NCBI GenBank assembly: GCA_049517675.1
Contig: JBEKRV010000022.1
Span: forward strand, 20,040-84,039
DNA from: Bog-756 sp049517675
GTDB lineage: Bacteria > Actinomycetota > Acidimicrobiia > Acidimicrobiales > RAAP-2
Direction of reading: 5' to 3'
Length of the DNA stretch: 64,000 bases
Both the position numbers and the translations under genes were made by a program. Below, in pieces: positions 1-8,564 of this stretch (its first letter is position 1; each line of letters starts with the position of its first letter). The notes below the pieces were generated by a model. That model was not told the DNA's origin, made no database searches, and saw nothing but the letters and a program-made list of their open reading frames with translations.

Positions 1-1410
1 GCCGAGTGGGTGGTCGCGGCGTTGGGGGCGGTCGGCGCCGGAGCGGTGTTGGTCCCGCTCAACACCCGGTACAAGGGAGCGGAGGCCGCGTTCATCCTGC
101 GGGCATCGCGTGCCCGGATCCTCTTTACGGTGCAGGGATTCCTCGGCACCGACTACCCGGCGATGCTCGACGAGGCCGTCGGGTCCGGCGAGTCACTTCC
201 CGAGCTCGAGATGGTGGTGGTGCTCCGGACCGACGATGCGGGGACGCCGGTGTCCGGCGACCGGCTGGTGACCTGGGACGACTTCTGCGCCCGGGCCGAC
301 CGGTGCGGGGCCGACGTGGCCGCGGGCCGTACGGCGTCGATCACCCCGGATGACCTGTCCGACCTGGTGTTCACCTCGGGAACGACGGGCCACCCCAAAG
401 GGGTGATGACCACCCACGGGCAGACGCTGCGCACCTTCGCCACCTGGGCCGAGGTGGTCGGTCTGCGGGCCGGGGACCGCTACCTGATCGTGAACCCGTT
501 CTTCCACACCTTCGGATACAAGGCGGGCATCCTGACCTGTCTCATGACCGGAGCGACCATGGTCCCTGAGCCGGTCTTCGACGTCGACGTGGTGCTGCAG
601 CGGATCTCCGAGGAGCGGATCTCGGTCCTGCCGGGCCCGCCCACGATCTTCCAGTCCATCCTCGACCACCCGAAGCGCGACTCCTACGACCTGTCCACGC
701 TCCGCCTGGTGGTGACCGGTGCCGCCGTCGTCCCAGTCGAGCTCGTCGAGGGCCTGTGGTCCGACCTCGGCATCGAGACGGTGCTCACCGCGTACGGGCT
801 CACCGAGGCGACGGGCACGGCGACCATGTGCCGCAGGGGTGACTCGGCCGAGATCATCTCGGCCACCTCGGGCCGTGCCATCCCGGACGTGGAGGTCCGT
901 ATCGTCGACGCCGACGGGGAGGAGCTCCCGCCGGGCGAGGCCGGGGAGATCGTCGTACGGGGCTATAACGTCATGTCGGGCTACCTCGACGATCCCGAGG
1001 CCACGGCGGCTGCCATCGACGCGGGCGGGTGGCTGCACACCGGCGATGTCGGATTCCTCGACGACGGGGGGAACCTGGCCATCACCGACCGGCTCAAGGA
1101 CATGTACGTGAGCGGCGGGTTCAACGTCTACCCGGCGGAGGTGGAGGCCGTCCTACGCCGGTGCCCGGACGTCGTGCAGGTGGCCGTCATCGGCGTGCCC
1201 GATCACCGGATGGGTGAGGTGGGCCTGGCCGTGGTGGTGGCAGCTCCCGGGGCCGACACCGCCACACTGTCCGATGCGCTGCCTGCCTTCGCCAAGGAGC
1301 GCCTGGCCAATTTCAAGGTGCCCCGCCGGGTGGAGGTGGTCGATGCCTTGCCCACCAACGCGAGCGGCAAGGTGCTCAAGCGCGAGCTCCGATCCCGCTT
1401 CGGGACCTAG
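1..1410 (+). CDS. Acyl-CoA synthetase, FadD3-like (5' end outside window)
   Basis: Activates a carboxylic acid to its CoA thioester through an acyl-adenylate (ANL superfamily). The frame is open to base 1, so the true start lies upstream; 469 residues remain of about 500-550 usual for the family. Seen in order: ATP loop TSGTTGHPKG near residue 125, AYGLTEATG near 263, TGDVGFLDD near 348, the hinge DRLKDMYVSGGFNVYPAE from 363, and the catalytic lysine in NASGKVLKREL near 457. The overall pattern resembles FadD3, the ligase for the bicyclic steroid propionate (HIP) in mycobacteria, but substrate cannot be read from sequence. It is followed by an alcohol dehydrogenase, which fits a catabolic cluster. 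Family certain, substrate open. Confidence 0.93.
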   Translation, partial: AEWVVAALGAVGAGAVLVPLNTRYKGAEAAFILRASRARILFTVQGFLGTDYPAMLDEAVGSGESLPELEMVVVLRTDDAGTPVSGDRLVTWDDFCARADRCGADVAAGRTASITPDDLSDLVFTSGTTGHPKGVMTTHGQTLRTFATWAEVVGLRAGDRYLIVNPFFHTFGYKAGILTCLMTGATMVPEPVFDVDVVLQRISEERISVLPGPPTIFQSILDHPKRDSYDLSTLRLVVTGAAVVPVELVEGLWSDLGIETVLTAYGLTEATGTATMCRRGDSAEIISATSGRAIPDVEVRIVDADGEELPPGEAGEIVVRGYNVMSGYLDDPEATAAAIDAGGWLHTGDVGFLDDGGNLAITDRLKDMYVSGGFNVYPAEVEAVLRRCPDVVQVAVIGVPDHRMGEVGLAVVVAAPGADTATLSDALPAFAKERLANFKVPRRVEVVDALPTNASGKVLKRELRSRFGT

Positions 1411-1464
1411 GTCCGACCGCCATCTGCGGGTCGACCGCCGGGTCGCCGTCCACCGCTGCACCGT

Positions 1465-1536
1465 CCGAGAGCAACGTTCCACCGAGAGCAACGTCCCACC
1501 AGAGCGACACCGACAAGCCAGAGCGACACCGACAAG
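1465..1536. repeat. Two 17-bp plus two 19-bp tandem repeats
   Basis: Two near-identical 17-mers (1465-1481 and 1482-1498, starting ccgagagcaacgt) are followed by two identical 19-mers (1499-1517 and 1518-1536, ccagagcgacaccgacaag). The array ends exactly where the Shine-Dalgarno aaggag of the alcohol dehydrogenase begins. It fills about half of the gap between the two genes. Confidence 0.85.
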
Positions 1537-1548
1537 AAGGAGCATGCC

Positions 1549-2655
1549 GTGCGAGGCATCGTCTACACCGGTTCCGACGTAGAGGTCACCGACCAGCTGG
1601 GCATCGGCGACCCCGGGCCCACCGAGGTCCGGATCGCCATAGGTGCCGCCGGCGTCTGCCACAGCGACCTCTCGGTCATCAACGGGACCATTCCGTGGAA
1701 GTCGCCGTCGGTACTCGGCCACGAGGGCGCCGGCGTGGTGGAGGCGGTCGGGAGCGAGGTCCGCTCCGTCAAGCCCGGCGACCATGTGGTGATCGCCACG
1801 CTCGCCAGCTGTGGCACGTGCCGTGCCTGTGCGACGGGCCACCCGACATGGTGCATCAAGACCCTCGGCAACGTGTCCACCCCGTTCACCTACAAGGGCG
1901 AGCCCGCCTCCAATTTCGCGGCCACCTCGGTATTCGCCGAATCGACCATCGTCAAGGAGGTCCAGGCCGTCAAGATCTCGAAGGACGTCCCCCTGACCTC
2001 GGCCTGCCTCATCGGTTGCGGGGTCCTGACCGGCGTCGGCGCCGTCCTCAACCGGGCGAGGGTCCAGGCCGGTGAGACCTCGGCGGTGTTCGGGGTTGGC
2101 GGGGTCGGGCTCAACGTCATCCAGGGCCTCCGCCTGGCCGGGGCCAGCCGGATCATCGCCGTCGACACCCTGGCCTCCAAGGAGGGGTTGGCCCGCCAGT
2201 TCGGTGCCACCCACTTCGTCGACGCCTCGCGGACCGACGCCGTGGCCGCCATCCGGGAGATCGTGCCGCCCAATCCGGCCCAGGTGTCCGGTGCCCTCGG
2301 ATGGACCGGAGGCGTCAACTGGTCCTTCGACTGCGTGGGGCACCCGGCGGTGCTCCGCAATGCACTCGACGTCCTCGACTGGGGTGGCAACGCACTGGCC
2401 ATCGGCATCCCACCCCAGGGGACCGAGGTGTCGGTCGATGTGAATGCCCTGGCCTACGTCGACCGGGGGCTTCTCGGATGCCGGTATGGTTCCTCGCGCC
2501 CCCACCACGACATCCCGCTCATGGTCGAGCTCTACCTGTCGGGAAAGCTGATGCTCGACGAGCTGGTCACCGAGCAGAAGCCCCTCGAGGGGTTCCGGGA
2601 GATCGTGGAGGACATGGAGGCAGGCAAGTTGGCCCGCGGCGTCCTCACCTTCTGA
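1549..2655 (+). CDS. Zinc-dependent alcohol dehydrogenase (class III / MDR type)
   Basis: NAD(P)- or bound-cofactor-dependent oxidation of an alcohol to an aldehyde; 368 residues, normal for the family. GTG start chosen because aaggag sits 6 bases ahead. Catalytic zinc ligands visible as C37 (GVCHSD), H58-E59 (GHEG) and C157; the structural zinc set C88-x2-C91-x2-C94-x7-C102 is complete. The Rossmann motif GVGGVGLNVIQG is near residue 180. The class III-like layout is shared by NDMA-dependent actinobacterial alcohol dehydrogenases, so a tightly bound nicotinamide is possible but not provable here. It stands just after the FadD3-like synthetase and may supply or remove alcohol/aldehyde intermediates of the same pathway. 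Confidence 0.92.
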   Translation: MRGIVYTGSDVEVTDQLGIGDPGPTEVRIAIGAAGVCHSDLSVINGTIPWKSPSVLGHEGAGVVEAVGSEVRSVKPGDHVVIATLASCGTCRACATGHPTWCIKTLGNVSTPFTYKGEPASNFAATSVFAESTIVKEVQAVKISKDVPLTSACLIGCGVLTGVGAVLNRARVQAGETSAVFGVGGVGLNVIQGLRLAGASRIIAVDTLASKEGLARQFGATHFVDASRTDAVAAIREIVPPNPAQVSGALGWTGGVNWSFDCVGHPAVLRNALDVLDWGGNALAIGIPPQGTEVSVDVNALAYVDRGLLGCRYGSSRPHHDIPLMVELYLSGKLMLDELVTEQKPLEGFREIVEDMEAGKLARGVLTF

Positions 2656-2735
2656 GCGCTCGATCCCGGTGTCGCCGCGCCGGGGCAGGCGGTCCGTGCG
2701 CGGACGAGCGTCCTGCCGGTTCCGATGGGCGCCAC

Positions 2736-2741
2736 TACATT
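2736..2741 (+). promoter_or_regulatory. Candidate -10 TACATT, near-leaderless
   Basis: TACATT ends 8 bases before the GTG at 2750. No Shine-Dalgarno precedes that GTG, so the transcript may start at or next to the start codon. Confidence 0.45.
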
Positions 2742-2749
2742 CGGTCGCC

Positions 2750-3613
2750 GTGAGGTCGTCTCTGCACGTCATCGTCGACGGCGGTCTCGACGATGCGCTG
2801 GCACTGGCCGTGCTCGTGGGACTCGGCATCCCCCTCGCCCAGGTCGTCGCCACCGAGGGCAGCGTCGCCAGGTCGGTGACGGCATCGGCCACCGTCCGGT
2901 GGATGACCTCGTTGGGTTCCTCGTCCCCGGTGCGGATCGGTGAGGACCGCGGCATCGCAGGGGCGTACCCGGATGGACGCGATCCGTTCCACGGCGCCGA
3001 CGGCTTCGGCGGCTTGGTCCCCACGCTCGACGCCGCCGTCGACCCTGTCGAACCGTTCCGCCCGCTCGACGGACCCGTCCTGTGCACCGGGGCACTGACT
3101 CCGGTCGCCCGGTCACTCCGCCTGGGCCATCGGGTCGAACGCGTCTGCTGGATGGGAGGTTCGGTCGCCCATGGCGGCAACATGACGCCACGGGCGGAGT
3201 TCAACGCGTGGATGGACCCGCAGGCGGCGGACGAGGTGTTGGGCAGCGGGGTGCCGATCAGGATGGTGCCCCTCGACGTCACCACCCGATTCGTCTGGGG
3301 AGATCACGAACTGCAGGCCCTGCGCGACGCGAGTCGGGCGACCCGGTTATTGGCCGACGCGGTCGTTGGCGCCCATGGACGTGACGCACACTTCATCCCC
3401 CACGATGCCGTCGGCGCCGTCTCGTTCGTCGAACCGGACCTGTTCTCGTGGGGCGGGCACTCCGTCCGTTGCGAGACCGCGGGGACCACCGCCCGCGGCG
3501 AGACGGTCGTGGACCGGTGGGACACCGCAGGTCCCGTGCTGGTGGCCGAGGATGTCGACGTCCCCGGGGTGACCACCCGGATACTCGCCGCCATCGAACG
3601 GCTCCCCCGGTAG
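2750..3613 (+). CDS. Nucleoside hydrolase-like protein, catalytic Asp replaced
   Basis: Member of the inosine-uridine nucleoside N-ribohydrolase fold; 287 residues from the GTG at 2750. Family marks: HGADGFGG near residue 80, the ribose-binding block NMTPRAEFNAWMDPQAA near 145, LDVTTR, and HDAVGAVSFVEPDLF near 220. The N-terminal calcium/ribose motif, normally DxDxGxDD, reads IVDGGLDD, so the first Asp (the general base in characterised enzymes) is Ile. The later Asp residues and the HD near the C-terminus remain. An in-frame TTA leucine codon, very rare in this DNA, lies at 3347. Either the enzyme is inactive, or it uses another base or substrate. A longer start at 2669 is possible but lacks family similarity. 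Confidence 0.8.
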   Translation: MRSSLHVIVDGGLDDALALAVLVGLGIPLAQVVATEGSVARSVTASATVRWMTSLGSSSPVRIGEDRGIAGAYPDGRDPFHGADGFGGLVPTLDAAVDPVEPFRPLDGPVLCTGALTPVARSLRLGHRVERVCWMGGSVAHGGNMTPRAEFNAWMDPQAADEVLGSGVPIRMVPLDVTTRFVWGDHELQALRDASRATRLLADAVVGAHGRDAHFIPHDAVGAVSFVEPDLFSWGGHSVRCETAGTTARGETVVDRWDTAGPVLVAEDVDVPGVTTRILAAIERLPR

Positions 3614-3650
3614 GAGGGGTCGCTCCGGACGGCCGGAACCCCGGGCCCGA

Positions 3651-5066
3651 TCAGCTGGGCCGGTGATCGCCCAACAGCTCGAGCGCCAACTCGTGCAGTT
3701 CGTCGATGCCCGCGGCCGCCTCGGCGGCCAGCACCCCGACGTCGGGTGAGGTCCGGAAGTCGCCGGTGACGCCGAAGAAGAGCCGGCCGTTGTAGGAGAG
3801 GATCGCCGTCCCGATGCGCAGGCCGTGGCTGATCGGGACGAAGGGGCGGTACTCCGTCATCTCGTGGCCGAGGCAGTAGAGGGGGAACTGGGGTCCGGGG
3901 ACGTTGGTGGTGACCGTGTTGAGCGACTGCTGCCCGAAGCGACGGAACGAGCGGATCGTGGTCCGGCTGAGGAGCCCCATGACCATGGGCGGAACCAGGT
4001 CGGTGGCCGAGGCGATCGTCGCTCCCGCCTCGGCGATGTGGGACGTCTTCAGTTCCGTCATCTGCGTTCGGACGACCCGGAGCCGTTCGACCGGATCGTC
4101 GACGGACACCGGGAGCTCGCAGAACAGCGCGGAGACCCGGTTGTCCGGGACGCCGCGTCCGTCCGGGAGGCGGGTCGACACCGGTATCAGCGAACGTACC
4201 GTGGCGTGGTCGACGTCGTCCCCCCGGGCGACCAGAAGGGCCCGGTAGCCACCGGTGACGGCGGCGAGCACGACGTCGTTGACCGTTCCCCCGAATGCGG
4301 CGCGGATCGTCTTGACGGCGTCCAGGTCTGCGGACGAGTGGGCCCATACGCGGTGGGGGCCGATCGGTCCTTCGATCGAGAGCGGTCGGGTGGGGGAGAG
4401 CCGTCTGGCGAAGCGCAGTGTCCCTTCGACCGTGGCCCACGTCGTACGGGCCGCGGTGACCGGGTGGGCCACCGACGCCGGCACGTCCTTCGCCAGGGAG
4501 GCGATGCCCGAGGCCAGTCCGCCCCAGGCGTCGAGCACCTTGCGTGCACCGGGGGGCTCGGGCTCGGGCTCCCACGGTTGCGGCCCGCCCGGGGACGTGA
4601 CCGGCACCAGGTCCAAGAGAGCGGTGAGCAACCCGACACCGGCGATGCCATCGACCATGCAGTGGTGGACCTTGAACACGATGGCCCACCGGTCGTCGTC
4701 GAGTCCCTCCACGAGCCACATCTCCCACAGGGGCCGCTCACGGTCGAGGTCCTGGGACATGATGCGACCCATCAGACGGCAGAGGGCGGTGTCGTCGCCG
4801 GGTGCGGGCAGCGCCGTGTGGCGGATGTGATAGCCGAGGTCGAATTCGGGGTCGTCGACCCAGATCGGTCGGCCCAGCTCGAAGGGGACGGTCCGCACCC
4901 GCTGGCGGTAGCGCGGAATGAGGTGCAGTTTCGACGCCACCAGTGCCTCGAGATCGGCACGTGGCAATGGCGGATCCTCGAAGACGCACACGCCGGCGAT
5001 GGCGAGGTGCACCGAACCGTCCTCGAGATGCAGGAATTCCGCATCCAACGCGCTGAGCTTGTCCGT
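3651..5066 (-). CDS. Wax ester synthase / diacylglycerol acyltransferase (WS/DGAT)
   Basis: Transfers fatty acyl from acyl-CoA to a long-chain alcohol or diacylglycerol, making storage lipid at the inner membrane. The catalytic HHxxxDG is present as HHCMVDG (H134, H135, D139 when numbered from 5066); NDVVLAAVTGGYR and NVPGPQFPLY also fit the family. The family N-terminus, DKLSALDAEFLHLED, is directly preceded by an ACG codon (5064-5066) with the Shine-Dalgarno ggggagg 6 bases upstream (5073-5079). No ATG or GTG exists in frame near it. The only canonical-type alternative is TTG at 5132, which adds 22 unrelated residues and has no clear ribosome site. From ACG the length is 471, typical. It is downstream of the AIM24-like gene on the same strand. 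Confidence 0.88.
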   Translation of the reverse strand, partial: TDKLSALDAEFLHLEDGSVHLAIAGVCVFEDPPLPRADLEALVASKLHLIPRYRQRVRTVPFELGRPIWVDDPEFDLGYHIRHTALPAPGDDTALCRLMGRIMSQDLDRERPLWEMWLVEGLDDDRWAIVFKVHHCMVDGIAGVGLLTALLDLVPVTSPGGPQPWEPEPEPPGARKVLDAWGGLASGIASLAKDVPASVAHPVTAARTTWATVEGTLRFARRLSPTRPLSIEGPIGPHRVWAHSSADLDAVKTIRAAFGGTVNDVVLAAVTGGYRALLVARGDDVDHATVRSLIPVSTRLPDGRGVPDNRVSALFCELPVSVDDPVERLRVVRTQMTELKTSHIAEAGATIASATDLVPPMVMGLLSRTTIRSFRRFGQQSLNTVTTNVPGPQFPLYCLGHEMTEYRPFVPISHGLRIGTAILSYNGRLFFGVTGDFRTSPDVGVLAAEAAAGIDELHELALELLGDHRPS

Positions 5067-5164
5067 GCTGCACCTCCCCGTAGGACCCTGGCCGCACCCT
5101 ACGGCTCGACGATCGGGTCGACCAGGGTCCAAGGTCCCTGCCGGGACCTACCGGTACGACCCGG

Positions 5165-5908
5165 TCAGTTGCCGAGGATGGAGTTGAGGCCGCCACTCAG
5201 GTTGAAGCCTCCTCCGCTCCCGCCCTTGTCGTCACGGGGGAGGTAGTCCCCGACCTCCGCGGCCAGTTCGCTGATGCTCATGGACTGGAGCCACACCTTG
5301 CCCGGGCCGGTCAGGGTGGCGACGAAGAACCCGTTTCCGCCGAACATCTTGTTCTTGATGCCGGGGATGGTGGCGATGGAGAACTGGACGCCCTCGGTGA
5401 ACGCGCCCACGTGACTGGGGTGGACCCGGAGGGTGCTCCCGGGCTCGAGGTCGTAGGCGAACAGTTCGCCGGAGAGCTCGAGCCACGCCTGGCCCTGGCC
5501 GGTCAGGTGCTGGAGGAAGAAACCCATTCCGCCGAGAAAGGCGCCGCCGAGCTTCTGCTGCATGGCCACCGAGGCCTCGATCCCGTCGGTGCCACAGAGG
5601 AAGCCGGAGCGGTGGACGAAGTAGGACTGTTGGGGGGTCACGTCCACGCTGATGATGTTGCCGGGCAACTTGGCCGGGAACACGACGGTGCCCGGACCGC
5701 CCTCGGACGTGTACTGCGTGAGGAAGAGTCCGGCGCCGCCGACCATCCGCTTGGCCGCCTTCAGGAACCCTTTCCCGCCGGTCGTCTGGCTGAGTTGGAT
5801 GGTCGAGGTCATCCAGCCCAGATCGCCGTGGGTCGAGATGATCGACTCACCCACCTGCAGGTTTGCTTCGAGTACGGGGAGCACGGTCCCCTTGACGGCG
5901 AATTCCAC
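5165..5908 (-). CDS. AIM24 / TIGR00266 family protein
   Basis: Conserved beta-rich protein of the AIM24 (TIGR00266) family, 247 residues; cellular role not established in bacteria. GTG start at 5908 with a perfect aggagg (5916-5921) 7 bases ahead, one of the strongest ribosome sites in the window. Typical family runs include LTGQGQAWLELSG and a second copy GNGFFVATLTGPGKVWLQS, reflecting the internal duplication of the fold. The C-terminal tail is glycine-rich. There is no signal peptide or membrane segment. It precedes the WS/DGAT gene by about 100 bases and may be cotranscribed with it. Divergent from the acyl-CoA synthetase at 6093. Confidence 0.85.
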   Translation of the reverse strand: MEFAVKGTVLPVLEANLQVGESIISTHGDLGWMTSTIQLSQTTGGKGFLKAAKRMVGGAGLFLTQYTSEGGPGTVVFPAKLPGNIISVDVTPQQSYFVHRSGFLCGTDGIEASVAMQQKLGGAFLGGMGFFLQHLTGQGQAWLELSGELFAYDLEPGSTLRVHPSHVGAFTEGVQFSIATIPGIKNKMFGGNGFFVATLTGPGKVWLQSMSISELAAEVGDYLPRDDKGGSGGGFNLSGGLNSILGN

Positions 5909-6076
5909 TGCAGAACCTCCTGATCGAGGAAGCCTCCGGTGGGAGGCCGCGTCCTGTGAGGCTACCGACCGGGCCTGGGGGAGTCCACGACCCGCAACAC
6001 CTCATCGAGACCCCCGCGTTGCAGCCACGCGGCCGCTCGACGCGGTGTCCTGACGGGAGTCGCCCGGTCACGCTGT

Positions 6077-6082
6077 TACAGT
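6077..6082 (+). promoter_or_regulatory. Candidate -10 TACAGT for the 6093 operon
   Basis: TACAGT ends 10 bases before the ATG at 6093. There is no purine-rich ribosome site between, so a very short or absent leader is predicted. Confidence 0.45.
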
Positions 6083-6092
6083 CGCCTCCGAT

Positions 6093-7682
6093 ATGACGGC
6101 GCGTCAGATCGACGGGAAGCACGCGACCCTTGTCGAGGTCCTGCGGGCCGCGGCGCAGCAGAACGCGGATGTCGAGGCATACGTCGAGCCGGCCACCGCA
6201 GGACGGCCGCGCCGAGCGTTGACCTTCGCCGGCCTGGACCGGGCTGCCGACGGGTTGGCCGGGCTGCTCGCCACCCACGGCGTGGGGCCGGGGACCGTCG
6301 TCTGCCTCCTGCTCCCGAGCTCGATCGACTACATGGTCGTCTACGCGTCGGTCACCCGGCTCGGTGCCGTCACCTCCGGTATCAACGTTCGCCTCGGGGC
6401 CGCCGAGGTCACCTCGATCATCGAACGGACCCGTCCCACGGTGACCGTCGTCGACGACGGGGGGGCGGTGCCCGGTGGACCGACCGGCACCGTCCTCACC
6501 CGCTGCGAGTGCGTGGCGGCCACCGACGGCCCACCCCCCTCCGCGTGGCCGCGGCTGTCGCCGTCGGACCCGGTGGCCGTGGTGTGGACCAGCGGGACGA
6601 CCGGCCTGCCGAAGGGGGCGGTCTTCGACCACGACAATCTGCGGGCGGTCGCCGAGGGGACCGACATCCTGTCCGAGGCCGGTGACCGGCGGCTGTCGCC
6701 CCTGCCCTTCGCCCATGTCGGGTCGATGACCCGGGTGTGGGACGAGGCGGTCAACGCCGTGACCACCGTGATCACCCCCACCCCGTGGCGGTCGGCCGAC
6801 GCCGTCCCGGTCATGGAGGCCGAGCGGATCACCGTGGCCCAGGGAGTTCCTACGCAGTGGGCGCTGGTACTTGCCGAGCCCGCCCTGGCGACGGCGGACC
6901 TGTCGTCGCTGCGCATTGCCGGGACGGGTGCGTCCCGGGTTCCCGCCGAGCTGGTCGCCGACATGCGCGAGGCCCTGGGGGTGCCGGTGGTGGTCCGGTA
7001 CACCTCGACCGAGGCGTCCCTCGGTACCGGCACCGTCCCGGGGGACCCCGACGAGGCGGTGGCCACCACGGTGGGCCGCCCCGTGCCCGGGGTCAGCCTC
7101 GCCGTGGCCGGCGACGACGGCCGTGAACTCCCCACCGGTGAGGTCGGCCGGGTGAGGATGCGTTCGGCCGCCGTGATGCGCGGGTACTGGGGTGGACCGC
7201 TGAGCGGTCCGGGGGCCGATGGCCTGGTGTTCGATGCCGCGGCGACGGCGGCGGTGCTGAGCGACGACGGATGGCTCACCACCGGGGACTTCGGGTTCCT
7301 CGACGACGAGGGACGGCTCCACCTGGTCGGCAGGGCCAACGAGCTCTACATCCGGGGCGGCTACAACGTGTACCCGGCCGAGGTGGAGAGCGTCCTGAAC
7401 GGCCGTCCCGATATCGAACAGGTGGCCGTCGTCGGCGTGCCGGACCCGGTGCTCGGCGAGATCGGCGTGGCCTTCGTCGTCCGTGCGGAGGGCTCGGAAG
7501 CGGACGAGGCGACGCTGCTCGCCGGGATCCGGGAGACGGTCCGGGCATCCCTCGCCGACTACAAGGCCCCCGACCGACTGGTCGTGGCCGACGATCTTCC
7601 CCTGACGTCGATGATGAAAGTAGACAAGAGGGTCCTGGCCGACCGCGCCGCCCTCGAAACGAACGGAGCCAAGCAACGATGA
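6093..7682 (+). CDS. Acyl-CoA synthetase (ANL superfamily)
   Basis: ATP-dependent acyl-CoA ligase, 529 residues, full length. Motifs in order: WTSGTTGLPKGAVFDHDN near residue 165, RYTSTEAS near 308, TGDFGFLDDEGRLHLVGR near 396, the hinge GRANELYIRGGYNVYPAE near 410, and the C-terminal lysine in SMMKVDKRVL. The adenine motif has YTSTEAS in place of the usual YGxTE, which is unusual and may mark a narrower substrate class. First gene of a tightly packed plus-strand operon (6093-11044): its TGA overlaps the next ATG (ATGA). The operon then holds an unknown protein, a second ligase and an SDR, so it probably handles one acid substrate. Confidence 0.93.
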   Translation: MTARQIDGKHATLVEVLRAAAQQNADVEAYVEPATAGRPRRALTFAGLDRAADGLAGLLATHGVGPGTVVCLLLPSSIDYMVVYASVTRLGAVTSGINVRLGAAEVTSIIERTRPTVTVVDDGGAVPGGPTGTVLTRCECVAATDGPPPSAWPRLSPSDPVAVVWTSGTTGLPKGAVFDHDNLRAVAEGTDILSEAGDRRLSPLPFAHVGSMTRVWDEAVNAVTTVITPTPWRSADAVPVMEAERITVAQGVPTQWALVLAEPALATADLSSLRIAGTGASRVPAELVADMREALGVPVVVRYTSTEASLGTGTVPGDPDEAVATTVGRPVPGVSLAVAGDDGRELPTGEVGRVRMRSAAVMRGYWGGPLSGPGADGLVFDAAATAAVLSDDGWLTTGDFGFLDDEGRLHLVGRANELYIRGGYNVYPAEVESVLNGRPDIEQVAVVGVPDPVLGEIGVAFVVRAEGSEADEATLLAGIRETVRASLADYKAPDRLVVADDLPLTSMMKVDKRVLADRAALETNGAKQR

Positions 7683-8515
7683 CCGGCAACTCGACACCAG
7701 CCCAGGGCGGCGTCACCGACGACCCGATCAGGATCGGGACGATGCTCTACACCCTCGTGGAGCCGCACCGGGGACACGAGGTCGACTACAACCGGTGGTA
7801 CGAGCGGGACCACTTCTACGCCGGCTGCCAGATCGGTGCCTACAACTTCGCCGGTGCCCGCTTCGTCGCGACGGCACCGCTGAAGGGCCTGCGGTACCCG
7901 GAGGGTGCGGACGCGCTGGTCGCCGACCCGGCGGTCGGCAGCTACCTCGGCGTCTACTACGTGCTCGACGGCCACCACGACGAGTGGAACCGGTGGGCCG
8001 TCGACCAGGTGAACGTCCTGCACAGGGCCGGCCGGATGTTCGAGCACCGCGACCACATCCATACCGGTCTGTACCGGTTCGAATGGGAGTACCGCCGCAA
8101 CGCCGACGGCGTACCGGCCGAGCTCACCCTCGACCACCGGTTCCCGGGCATGGCCTCGGTCTTCGTCGAGCCGGCCGACGGGACGACCGGCGAACGGGTC
8201 GGGGCCTGGCTGCGCGAGGAGTACCTGCCGTCGGTCGTCCCCGGATCGCCGGTGGCCACGGTGCTCGGTTTCAGCCCGCTGCCCCTGCTGGCCGATGCGC
8301 CCGGCGATGTCCCCCGGGGCGACACCCTCGACGAGCGGGTCCTGGCGATGTGCTTCGTCGACGAGACCCCCGACGAGGCCTGGCCCGACGTGTTCGCCCC
8401 GCTCGGCACGGCGGTGGCCGAAGCCGGACTCGGCACGGTCATCTGGGCCTCGGCGTTCATCGGCACGGTGCCCGGCACCGACACCTACACCGACCAGCTG
8501 TGGTCGGACCAGTAG
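7679..8515 (+). CDS. Conserved protein of unknown function in acyl-CoA ligase operon
   Basis: Soluble 278-residue protein; I do not recognise a named family with certainty. Residues 20-110 (IGTMLYTLVEPHRGHEVDYN, then WYERDHFYAG) have the look of a dimeric alpha/beta-barrel (EthD-like) module, with a second similar half after residue 140 (FPGMASVFVEPADG). Aromatic and histidine residues are frequent (HFYAG, DGHHDEWNRW, EHRDHIHTG), as in small-molecule binding barrels. The ATG overlaps the stop of the preceding ligase, and a second ligase starts 49 bases after it, so translation is coupled and a role in the same acid-activation pathway is likely. No signal peptide or membrane segment. Confidence 0.75.
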   Translation: MTGNSTPAQGGVTDDPIRIGTMLYTLVEPHRGHEVDYNRWYERDHFYAGCQIGAYNFAGARFVATAPLKGLRYPEGADALVADPAVGSYLGVYYVLDGHHDEWNRWAVDQVNVLHRAGRMFEHRDHIHTGLYRFEWEYRRNADGVPAELTLDHRFPGMASVFVEPADGTTGERVGAWLREEYLPSVVPGSPVATVLGFSPLPLLADAPGDVPRGDTLDERVLAMCFVDETPDEAWPDVFAPLGTAVAEAGLGTVIWASAFIGTVPGTDTYTDQLWSDQ

Positions 8516-8564
8516 CCACTCCGGCGACCGATCCCCGGCCCACGACCTCAGGAGCACGATTCCC

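Noticed and set aside
3304..4728. Long minus-strand frame across the nucleoside hydrolase end and the acyltransferase
   Set aside because: Low-complexity Arg/Pro/Gly translation; the true acyltransferase frame is the neighbouring one with HHCMVDG.
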